Shown piece by piece: positions 26,344-33,260 of a stretch of 64,000 nt of DNA. The DNA is taken from the NCBI GenBank assembly GCA_003151115.1, contig PLWS01000002.1, positions 248,001 to 312,000 on the forward strand, read 5' to 3'. Each line of letters begins with the position of its first letter. The stretch's first letter is position 1. Below the pieces are notes generated by a model that worked only from the letters and a program-made list of their open reading frames with translations, made no database searches and was not told the origin of the DNA. Source of the DNA: Vulcanimicrobiota bacterium (lineage in GTDB: Bacteria; Vulcanimicrobiota; Vulcanimicrobiia; Vulcanimicrobiales; Vulcanimicrobiaceae). The translations under genes and the position numbers were made by a program.

Positions 26344-26817
26344 ATGCATAGCACACTGGGAAAATCCGAACGAAGCCGCCGAAAACGTCGACCTTCGATC
26401 GGTGCGAGCTGGGCATGTCCGCGTTGCCGCCGGACCTTTCGCCAAGTCAATCAACGTCATGCATGCGGCGTCGGTAGCGCTGCCACGCTGCTGAAAGGTA
26501 GGTCGCCGGCGCTGACCGCCCTGTACCGTAAACTCGAAGCTACGGTCAGACGCTTTGGCAGCGTTGAAGTCGTCAGTCGTAACCGCTATGCGCTCTTTCG
26601 GACGACGCGCATCTTTGCCGACTTAACTGTTATGCGGGATGCGCTACGCGTCGTTATTCACCTCGGCCGAAGAGTTCGCGCTCCGTACTTCATCAAAGTT
26701 GGGAAAAGCGGGAAGCGAATTTCACACGTCGCCCTGCTCCGCAATTCGAAAGAGCTTCGCCCAATCATTCCGCTGTTGCGGGAAGCCTACGACCTTTCCG
26801 TAAGCGAAGGAGCCTGA
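26344..26817 (+). CDS. DUF5655-type zinc-ribbon protein
   Basis: 157 residues from ATG 26344, with GGAAATAGG upstream; earlier in-frame starts overlap the previous gene. The N terminus is basic, then WACPRCRRTFRQVNQRHACG gives the C-x2-C...H-x-C ribbon characteristic of DUF5655. The domain continues through LYRKLEATVRRFGSVEVVSR and ADLTVMRDALRVVIHL to a C-terminal helix ending REAYDLS. The domain occurs alone or fused to DUF4287 and has no defined activity. It lies directly before repeat R6. Confidence 0.75.
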   Translation: MHSTLGKSERSRRKRRPSIGASWACPRCRRTFRQVNQRHACGVGSAATLLKGRSPALTALYRKLEATVRRFGSVEVVSRNRYALFRTTRIFADLTVMRDALRVVIHLGRRVRAPYFIKVGKSGKRISHVALLRNSKELRPIIPLLREAYDLSVSEGA

Positions 26818-26831
26818 CGAACTCCTCTTCT

Positions 26832-27160
26832 GAGATATTGTGAAATGCAGCCCAAAACGGGGAGATACTGTGAAATTCGGCCAAATCGTGAGACAACGCC
26901 GTTTTAGTAATGGCTCCCAGTATCTAGCCAAAAAAAGGTAGATATTGGGAAATGGCCACGTTATTGTGAAATGGGCGCGCTCCGTCTAACCCGGGCAAAA
27001 GCGCTGCGGTAATCGCGTTCCTTGGGAGATAATTTCCGCAGATGCAATCTTAGGCATACGTCATGAGACAACGCCGTTCTAGCGTTCTAATGCTGACCCG
27101 CAGGATCTAGTCAAAAACGGCTAGATAGTGTGAAAATAGCCAGATAATGTGAAAAGCGGA
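26832..27160 (+). repeat. Dispersed repeat R6 (long copy plus a second partial unit)
   Basis: Boxes at 26832 and 26862 (30 bp apart) and the GTGAGACAACGCC block are followed by sequence closely matching R2 up to 27063 (CTGCGGTAATCGCGTTC ... TACGTCA). A second partial unit follows (GAGACAACGCCGTTCTAGCG at 27064-27083, GATCTAG, then TAGTGTGAAAA and TAATGTGAAAA boxes). No gene is visible in the 26818-27253 gap. Confidence 0.8.
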
Positions 27161-27253
27161 CGGTCAGCCTTGGTAAACAAGTCGAAAACGCAATAGCCAC
27201 GCGGTTTTGCTGCGCTCCGTTCGGAAAAACGATTTAGGCGCGGCTTTCGAGAC

Positions 27254-27640
27254 TTACCTTTTCGCCGCACATTTCGCACAGAGCCCATAGACAATTATCT
27301 CGTGCCCGTGGACCTTGAAACTCCGCGGAACCTTGAAGCGCACTTTATCGGTGCAACCGCTCAGATCAAACGCCTGATTGCAGGAGCGGCACTCGAAGTG
27401 GTGATGGTGCGCCTTTCCTTCTAATTCATATCGCGCTGCCTGACCCGGAAAATGCACGACTGCCAGTTCTCCCTGTTCAAGCAGTCCGCGTACGTTACGA
27501 TACATCGTGCCCAACGCCACGCGCGGCTGAAGCCGCCGAACGCGCACCCACGCCTCCTCGACGCTGAGCGGCTGGTCGGCCCCCGCAAAAACCTGCGCTA
27601 GTGTGCGACGCTGTTTGGTGTTGCGCGGTGACTTCTCCAC
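27254..27640 (-). CDS. Fur-family metalloregulator
   Basis: 128 residues. The winged-helix N-terminal domain spans 1-80 (KQRRTLAQVFAGADQPLSVE, ALGTMYRNVRGLLEQGEL). The C-terminal dimerisation/metal domain begins with HHHHFECRSC and has a second CxxC (CAKC) near the end, giving the structural Cys4 zinc site plus a His-rich regulatory site. Such proteins repress metal-uptake genes when loaded with Fe, Zn or Mn. It is divergent from a TonB-dependent receptor with palindromes between. A His-rich protein 3 kb away hints at a zinc or iron theme. Fur, Zur and PerR cannot be separated by eye. Confidence 0.88.
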   Translation of the reverse strand: MEKSPRNTKQRRTLAQVFAGADQPLSVEEAWVRVRRLQPRVALGTMYRNVRGLLEQGELAVVHFPGQAARYELEGKAHHHHFECRSCNQAFDLSGCTDKVRFKVPRSFKVHGHEIIVYGLCAKCAAKR

Positions 27641-27664
27641 TCCGACAGTTTCGCTGTTGCTAAT

Positions 27665-27686
27665 TGCTAATCATTCTCGTTTAGCA
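27665..27686. promoter_or_regulatory. Candidate metalloregulator operator (TGCTAA-N10-TTAGCA)
   Basis: A 6-bp inverted repeat TGCTAA/TTAGCA with a 10-bp spacer containing AATCATT lies in the Fur-receptor intergenic region. A third TGCTAA half-site is at 27658-27663. The AT-rich dyad length fits Fur-family sites, but no matching consensus was tested. Confidence 0.45.
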
Positions 27687-27704
27687 GAGGGAAGAGGTGG
27701 TTAC

Positions 27705-27720
27705 TAGGAATTGATTCCTA
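27705..27720. promoter_or_regulatory. Perfect 7-2-7 palindrome before the receptor gene
   Basis: TAGGAAT-TG-ATTCCTA is a perfect dyad 19 bp upstream of the receptor start codon. That is where a repressor operator would block the promoter or ribosome loading. Confidence 0.5.
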
Positions 27721-27739
27721 CTTATCGAAACCATCGGAC

Positions 27740-30067
27740 ATGCGATTCTTCATGCGAGCCGGCGGCTGGGCCGTGGCGTTCCTACTCTTCTTGCCGTGCG
27801 CGACGGCCTTCGCCCAAACTGGCACGTTCATTTCCGGCGAGGTGGTTGCCGGGGGGAAACCCGTTTCGGCCGCCGTTATCGATGTCGCCGGCAACAATCT
27901 GATTCTTCACGCCACCTCGGATCAGCGGGGGCAATTCGTTATATATGGCTTGCCTGTCGGGACCTATCAAGTCTCCGCTCGCGCTCCGCAGGGCAGTGGC
28001 GCAGTACAAGTTGATTTGTCCTCGGGCGGCGCCCACGTGAGCATCGAACTTTTGAAGACGATCGGCTCCGTCAATGCCGTGCGGCCGGTGCCAGTCAAAG
28101 GCAGCGGAACAGATCTAACGCTGAACGCCCTTGCGTTGAGCCGAGCGCCGAGTCAGGGAAGCCTCTCCGAAATCCTGGTGCAGCTGCCGGGAGCAGCCCG
28201 AGGCGCAAACGGCGTGGTGCACATTAACGGCGATCACGGCGACATCAACTACATAGTAGACGGCGTCTCCATTCCGCAAGAGCTCAATCGCAACATCGGA
28301 ACAGAGTTCGACCCGGCAGATATCTCATATGCCGAGGTGCTGCAGGGCGCATATCCAGCTCAGTTCGGCGAGCGATTCGCATCCGTCATCAACATCAACA
28401 CGAAGGTCGGCACCGGCACGCGTGGCCTGAGCGGTTACACATCCGGTGGCGCGTTCGCGCATTACGACTCGAGCCTTGGATATCACACGAACGTCGGCTC
28501 GGGAAGCTTGGTCTTCAACGTGCGCGGCGAGCGCAACGAGCGCTCCCTGGACCCGCCCAACTTCGACTCTCCGCATAACACCGGGAGTAATGTCAACGAG
28601 TTCGTGCGGTTTACTCAGCCGCTCGGAAACGATTATTGGAACGTCACACTCAGCAACGCCTACCGGACCTTTCAGATACCGATCGACATCCTGAACGGAG
28701 GGCCGGCGGCCACGGACGATAATGAGACGCAACAGGATCTCTTTGCGACCTTTAACTACCACCATCTCCTAAAATCCGGAGCGCTGACGTACGATCTCTC
28801 GTTCAAGCGGTCCCGGATTCGCGATTTCGGGGACCCGTCTAACGACTTCGCCTTTGGCGAGGCCTTGAACATCGATGGGGGCGGTGCGCCGGACGACTGT
28901 GCAAATGGCACCCCGTCCGCATGCGGGTTCTCGCTATTCGCCGATCGCACGGCATTCGATTATCGCTTCACGATCGACGACGACGTGCGTAGTGCGAAGC
29001 ATGAGGTCAGGATCGGAGGATTCTACGACCGAGCGCGGATCAACAAGCTCTACGCCGTCATGCTGCAGCCCGGCAATTTCCTGGCGCCGATTCTCACGCC
29101 GGCGATGCCTGATGCCGCCACGACGGTCACCGACAACGCTCCGAACAACGGCAACACAGAGGCCGTCTACATCCAGGACAGCTGGAAGCTCGGTGAAGCC
29201 TATCAGCTCGATTACGGCTTACGCGCAGACAGCTTTCGGCTCTCGTCGACCGAGTTCGACTCTGGCTTCGGACAGATCAGCCCGCGCGTAAAACTGACTC
29301 GGCTCTTCGGGCAGCGCGGCAGTTTGTACGTCTATTACGGGCGGTTCTTCACACCGTTTTCGTTCGAGAACGTTTCTCCGGCCGCGGCGCAATTGCTCAA
29401 TCTTCCTAATCAACCAACACTCGCGCAATTCGACCTGCGTCCTCAACGTGATTCCGTTTACGAAATCGGCGGCCACTTGCCGGTTGGTGCTGCGAATGTG
29501 GGCTTTCGCATCGCGCAGCGAAACGCGACAGACTTGATCGACGACACGCAAGTCGGCACGACCAATCTGCACCAGGACATTAACTATGCGCAAGGCCGCA
29601 TTGCGACGCAGAGCCTCTACTACGAGCGCGCCTTGCCGCGCCAAAGCAGAGTCTATGCATCGGTCACGCACACGTACTCGGTAAACAAGGGGTGCGAAAC
29701 GCAGCTGCTAGCACCGTGCTTTGGCGCGCCCGATGATTGGACGCCCGCCGATCACGACCAGCGATGGGATATCAACGGCGGCCTTATCCTAAACGACTCG
29801 CGCGGCGGCTGGTTGTCGGTGGATGGAGAGTACGGAAGCGGGCTCTCTTCGGCGTCCTGTCAGCCCGATAGCTCGGACTGCAAAGTCCCTCCGCACACCA
29901 CCTTCGATCTCGAAAAAGGCTTCGGCCTCGGCAACGGAACAGCCCTGACGCTGCGCGTACGAAACATGTTTAACGACCGCTATTGGATTACGTATCTTAA
30001 TGCGCAGGGCAATCATTGGAGCATTCCGCGCGAAATCGAACTTGGAATTCAGTTCGGCAACCATTGA
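27740..30067 (+). CDS. TonB-dependent outer-membrane receptor
   Basis: 775 residues from ATG 27740. Signal peptide about 1-29 (GWAVAFLLFLPCATAFAQ). A carboxypeptidase-regulatory-like domain spans about 30-110 (GEVVAGGKPVSAAVIDVAGN ... YGLPVGTYQVSARAP). The plug is at about 125-220 (SLSEILVQLPGAARG ... INYIVDGVSIPQELN), then a 22-strand-type barrel with many aromatic turns. The C terminus (MFNDRYWITYLNAQGNHW ... IELGIQFG) is typical for the family. It imports a large substrate using TonB energy. Position opposite a Fur-family gene suggests a metal chelate as ligand, which is inference. Confidence 0.9.
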   Translation: MRFFMRAGGWAVAFLLFLPCATAFAQTGTFISGEVVAGGKPVSAAVIDVAGNNLILHATSDQRGQFVIYGLPVGTYQVSARAPQGSGAVQVDLSSGGAHVSIELLKTIGSVNAVRPVPVKGSGTDLTLNALALSRAPSQGSLSEILVQLPGAARGANGVVHINGDHGDINYIVDGVSIPQELNRNIGTEFDPADISYAEVLQGAYPAQFGERFASVININTKVGTGTRGLSGYTSGGAFAHYDSSLGYHTNVGSGSLVFNVRGERNERSLDPPNFDSPHNTGSNVNEFVRFTQPLGNDYWNVTLSNAYRTFQIPIDILNGGPAATDDNETQQDLFATFNYHHLLKSGALTYDLSFKRSRIRDFGDPSNDFAFGEALNIDGGGAPDDCANGTPSACGFSLFADRTAFDYRFTIDDDVRSAKHEVRIGGFYDRARINKLYAVMLQPGNFLAPILTPAMPDAATTVTDNAPNNGNTEAVYIQDSWKLGEAYQLDYGLRADSFRLSSTEFDSGFGQISPRVKLTRLFGQRGSLYVYYGRFFTPFSFENVSPAAAQLLNLPNQPTLAQFDLRPQRDSVYEIGGHLPVGAANVGFRIAQRNATDLIDDTQVGTTNLHQDINYAQGRIATQSLYYERALPRQSRVYASVTHTYSVNKGCETQLLAPCFGAPDDWTPADHDQRWDINGGLILNDSRGGWLSVDGEYGSGLSSASCQPDSSDCKVPPHTTFDLEKGFGLGNGTALTLRVRNMFNDRYWITYLNAQGNHWSIPREIELGIQFGNH

Positions 30068-30079
30068 GTAGCCAGTAGT

Positions 30080-30469
30080 GTGAAACCGTCGACGACCTTT
30101 ACGATCAGCAAAGCCCAGGGAAATGGTACTCCAAAGTATTTCTTGCACGAGCAGTGCTGCTATTCGTACGGCGACATCCGCACTGTGCGCTCTTGCTTAG
30201 AGGAGCATCTGGCTGCGCTTCGTGAGCGTTCGGAAGCGCTGCAAACGATACTGGCCGGCAGTGATCCGGAGAACGCAGAGCGCATGCTTATGGACCAGGT
30301 CAGTGTCGTCGTCAACGAAGTGACTCTACGGCCGCGTCCTGGGCTTTCGATTTTTGAAAAGATAATGGAGGCGCACACAGGGGCTAGCCCCTACGGTCTA
30401 GCGCCCGGAAACCGCTCCGTGATTATCACAGTGAGAGTCGTGGCTGTTATGCAGATGCCCGGCAACTAA
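30080..30469 (+). CDS. Hypothetical protein downstream of the receptor
   Basis: 129 residues from GTG 30080, 12 bp after the receptor stop, so probably co-transcribed. It has paired Cys (EQCCYSYG, RSCLEEH) and a helical middle part (LEEHLAALRERSEALQTILA). The C terminus has beta character (RSVIITVRVVAVMQMP). No signal peptide is evident. It may be a small metal-binding or partner protein. Not recognised. Its 3' end overlaps the convergent His-rich gene by 72 bp. Confidence 0.5.
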   Translation: MKPSTTFTISKAQGNGTPKYFLHEQCCYSYGDIRTVRSCLEEHLAALRERSEALQTILAGSDPENAERMLMDQVSVVVNEVTLRPRPGLSIFEKIMEAHTGASPYGLAPGNRSVIITVRVVAVMQMPGN

Positions 30470-30742
30470 GTAGTCTACATGGCCGGCATGTGGGACGGTT
30501 TCATGGCCACAACCTTGTCCATGGCCGTGTCGCGCTTCGTGACCGCCGCAGGGATGGTCGCCCGTGCACTCATCGGGGTTTTCGCGCGACGCTTCTAGGA
30601 CGTGCTCGTCAACGTGGTCTCCGTGCACCGAGTGCAGATGTCCCTCGTCTAGATAGTCAACGTGGTCCGCGTGCCTTATCGTCGCATGCGAGCAATCGCT
30701 GCCGTGCTTGTGCTCGTGGTCACCATGTGTTTTGTGGTCCAT
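30398..30742 (-). CDS. Histidine-rich putative metal-binding protein
   Basis: 114 residues, about one quarter His, with Cys and Asp. It is organised as two related halves: HADHVDYLDEGHLHSVHGDH near residue 24 and HAGHVDYLVAGHLHNSHDSH near 85, plus CSH and CGHE clusters. No signal peptide. Such small His-rich proteins bind zinc, nickel or cobalt and are probably cytoplasmic stores or chaperones. The location near a Fur-family regulator and receptor supports a role in metal homeostasis. The internal duplication is visible directly; metal identity is unknown. Confidence 0.7.
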   Translation of the reverse strand: MDHKTHGDHEHKHGSDCSHATIRHADHVDYLDEGHLHSVHGDHVDEHVLEASRENPDECTGDHPCGGHEARHGHGQGCGHETVPHAGHVDYLVAGHLHNSHDSHCDNHGAVSGR

Positions 30743-30851
30743 GCAAACAGTATACAGCGAGGGTGTATGCGATGCAAAAACCTGCTAGTCGTTATCAAAT
30801 TGGTGCAGCACGGCTCTCCTTGCGATCACTTGTTGATCGATGTTAGCGGCG

Positions 30852-31442
30852 TCAGTCCAGATAAGAGCCGCTAATGTCATCAACTGTTGCAGGCCGCGCG
30901 TCTTTGGGGAGAGGACGACTGAGCTTTCGCAGTTGCCGACCGGCGAGTGCCATCATCGAGCCGTAGAACATCTCTGCCTTATCGAAGGCATAAGGATTGT
31001 TTTCCGCTTCTCGTACCAGCTGAGCAACTTCGCTCAGGTACGGCCATGAGCGTGCAACATACATGAAGAGCTGTTCGTAAATAGCTTCGCCCGGAAGGAG
31101 ACGATAGTAGACATAGATTCCGACGCGCTCGAGGAATCTAAGCACCGCAAGCTCGGGATAATCGGAGAGCTCGCCTCGCGCGCCATTGCGCAAGATGTCT
31201 TCACGGTATGCCTCGGTTTTCAGGCGCGCCGGGAGTTCTTCAAGCACGTAACGCCTGGCCGACCGCAACTCTGTGGATTCCCAGCGTTCCAGCAGAGTTT
31301 CTGTTCCTTCAAATGCTTGGCCGCGCTGGCCATCGCGCATCTGGCGCACAGCCGCAAAGGCGGACAGCGCGATTACCACCGCACTAGAGATAGACGCGAC
31401 GGCGCTGATCGCTTCCCAGTTCACCCGAATCAGATTAGCCAT
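30852..31442 (-). CDS. Single-TM DUF4760-like protein (copy 1)
   Basis: 196 residues. One N-terminal membrane helix (about 12-31, AVASISSAVVIALSAFAAV) is followed by a basic junction and a helical cytoplasmic domain (RSARRYVLEELPARL, LRFLERVGIYVYYRLLPGEA, RSWPYLSEVAQLVREAE). The architecture and spacing match the 42369-42935 gene, so the two are paralogs of the DUF4760 type. Function unknown. A broken GNAT gene lies 34 bp away on the other strand, as an intact GNAT gene lies beside the second copy. Confidence 0.65.
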   Translation of the reverse strand: MANLIRVNWEAISAVASISSAVVIALSAFAAVRQMRDGQRGQAFEGTETLLERWESTELRSARRYVLEELPARLKTEAYREDILRNGARGELSDYPELAVLRFLERVGIYVYYRLLPGEAIYEQLFMYVARSWPYLSEVAQLVREAENNPYAFDKAEMFYGSMMALAGRQLRKLSRPLPKDARPATVDDISGSYLD

Positions 31443-31475
31443 GACTTCCGCCGGCGCCTATTTAAATAAGCACCG

Positions 31476-31637
31476 ATGGAGCGCTGGTTCCCGCTTGACA
31501 CCCCGAGGCTGATACTACGCGAGATTGCCGAGGAGGTGCGGCAGCTTTTTCGGCGCCGCGAACTAAATGGAAACCAAGATCGTAGCGGCGGCGGATTCCG
31601 ATTTAGCCCGGCGAGCTTCGCCGTTTTTTTGCGCTAA
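31476..31637 (+). pseudogene. Remnant of a GNAT acetyltransferase gene
   Basis: The first 16 codons read MERWFPLDTPRLILRE, clearly related to the start of the intact GNAT gene at 41719 (MDRWLPIETARLLLRE). The frame then loses similarity and stops after 53 codons within a terminator hairpin. This is a 5' fragment left after deletion. The rest of the 31443-31763 gap holds only that hairpin. Confidence 0.6.
31609..31630 (+). terminator. Intrinsic terminator
   Basis: CGGCGA-GCT-TCGCCG followed by seven T residues, within the GNAT remnant and upstream of the SDR gene. Confidence 0.7.
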
Positions 31638-31763
31638 GCGATGAACGTCAGCACCCCGTTCCAGAAGGTTTCCGCCGACCGCGAATAGCGTCGGGCTCTT
31701 TCCTGTGAACCCGCACGGTCTGGGCTCGGGTTATGCTTTTTGAGAATGGACGGAAAGTAAGTA

Positions 31764-33236
31764 GTGCGCGTGCTCGTTACAGGAGCCACCGGCTATATCG
31801 GCGGCCGGCTCGTCCCGCGCTTGCGTAAGCGCGGTTACGAGGTGCGTTGTTTTGCCCGGGCAGCACAGCGTTTGCGCGGCCGCTTTGACGAGGGCGTAGA
31901 GGTTTTTGAAGGCGACGTGAAAGACGAAGCTTCACTTGTACGCGCGCTGCATGGCTGCGATGCGGCCTACTACCTTATCCATTCCATGAGTTCTACGAAG
32001 GCGTTTGCGGATACGGACCGGGAAGCAGCACGCCGGTTCGGGACGGCCGCGCGCGCTGCAGGCGTCGCTACGATCGTCTATCTTGGCGGGCTCGGCAATG
32101 ACCGGGACCCACTCTCTACGCACCTGCGCAGCCGTCACGAGGTTGGCGATGTGCTACGTTCAAGTGGCGTTCGAACGATCGAGTTTCGTGCGGCGCTCAT
32201 CATTGGCAGTGGTTCGATCAGTTTCGAAATGATGCGCTACCTGACCGAGCGCCTGCCGGTTATGATTGCGCCCAAGTGGGTCGTCACTCGGTGCCAACCG
32301 ATTGGGGTCAACAACGTACTTGCATACCTCATTGGCGCTTTAGAATCCCGCGCGCAAGTGAATGTGATTTACGAGATCGGCGGCACCGATGTGCTCAGCT
32401 ATCGCGACATGATGCTCCGCTATGCGGCAATTCGCGATCTGAAGCGCCGCATCATCATTGTTCCGTTTTTTACGCCGCAGCTTTCGTCGTACTGGGTGCA
32501 TCTGATTACGCCGATTTCGGCGCGGGTTGCCCAACCACTGATCCGCGGCTTGTACAACGAAGTCGTGGTGCATGATTCTGCCGCAACGCGAGATTTTCCG
32601 CAAATCGTTCCGAGCGGATTTGACGATGCGGTCAGAAAGGCGTTGAACCGTGGTGCCGACGCCGAGACGGCTTGGTTCGATGCTTTTGATCTTCATGCGC
32701 TCCCGACGGACTTTGCTGGCGTCAAAGAAGGAATGCTCATCGACATGCGCGTGCGTAACACGTCTGCTTCGCCCGAACGTGTTGCCGCGGTGTTTAGTTC
32801 GCTCGGTGGCCGCCGGGGTTGGCTTTCTGGCGATGCGTTGTGGCAACTTCGTGGATGGCTCGACCGCGTGGCGGGCGGCGTTGGATTGCGCCGCGGGAGG
32901 CGCTCGCCAAGCGAACTGCGCGCCGGAGACGCGGTCGACTTCTGGCGCGTCGAAGCGTATGAGCCGGGGCGGCTGCTCCGCTTGCGCGCCGAGATGAAAT
33001 TACCGGGTCGCGCGTGGTTGCAGTTTGAGGCTGAGCACAGCGAGAGCGGCACTGCAACGCTCCGTCAAACGGCGTTCTTCGAGCCGCGAGGCCTTATGGG
33101 CTTTCTCTATTGGTACGGTGTCGCGCTTTTTCACGAGTGGGTTTTCGGAAGGATGGCGACGCGTATCGTACGCGAGGCGGAAAAAGATGCACGAAGCGCA
33201 GGTGCTTCCATACCTGAAGGCACCAAGGGAATGTGA
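31764..33236 (+). CDS. NAD(P)-binding SDR-like protein fused to DUF2867
   Basis: 490 residues from GTG 31764. The N-terminal Rossmann domain (1-290) starts VLVTGATGYIGGRLVPRL, the dinucleotide-binding loop of atypical SDRs/epimerases. The DUF2867 domain follows at about 320-475 (GWLSGDALWQLRGWLDRV ... FEPRGLMGFLYWYGVALFHE). Proteins of this architecture are oxidoreductase-like and often linked to lipid or quinone metabolism, but the substrate is unknown. The DUF2867 part resembles a lipid-binding fold. It stands alone on its strand. Confidence 0.85.
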   Translation: MRVLVTGATGYIGGRLVPRLRKRGYEVRCFARAAQRLRGRFDEGVEVFEGDVKDEASLVRALHGCDAAYYLIHSMSSTKAFADTDREAARRFGTAARAAGVATIVYLGGLGNDRDPLSTHLRSRHEVGDVLRSSGVRTIEFRAALIIGSGSISFEMMRYLTERLPVMIAPKWVVTRCQPIGVNNVLAYLIGALESRAQVNVIYEIGGTDVLSYRDMMLRYAAIRDLKRRIIIVPFFTPQLSSYWVHLITPISARVAQPLIRGLYNEVVVHDSAATRDFPQIVPSGFDDAVRKALNRGADAETAWFDAFDLHALPTDFAGVKEGMLIDMRVRNTSASPERVAAVFSSLGGRRGWLSGDALWQLRGWLDRVAGGVGLRRGRRSPSELRAGDAVDFWRVEAYEPGRLLRLRAEMKLPGRAWLQFEAEHSESGTATLRQTAFFEPRGLMGFLYWYGVALFHEWVFGRMATRIVREAEKDARSAGASIPEGTKGM

Positions 33237-33260
33237 AAGAAGGGACGCGGCTTCTAATGC

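Noticed and set aside
16962-27160. Integron with attC sites
   Set aside because: The repeats lack attC-type folded symmetry and a tyrosine integrase is not present; the cassette-like layout is kept only as a hypothesis.
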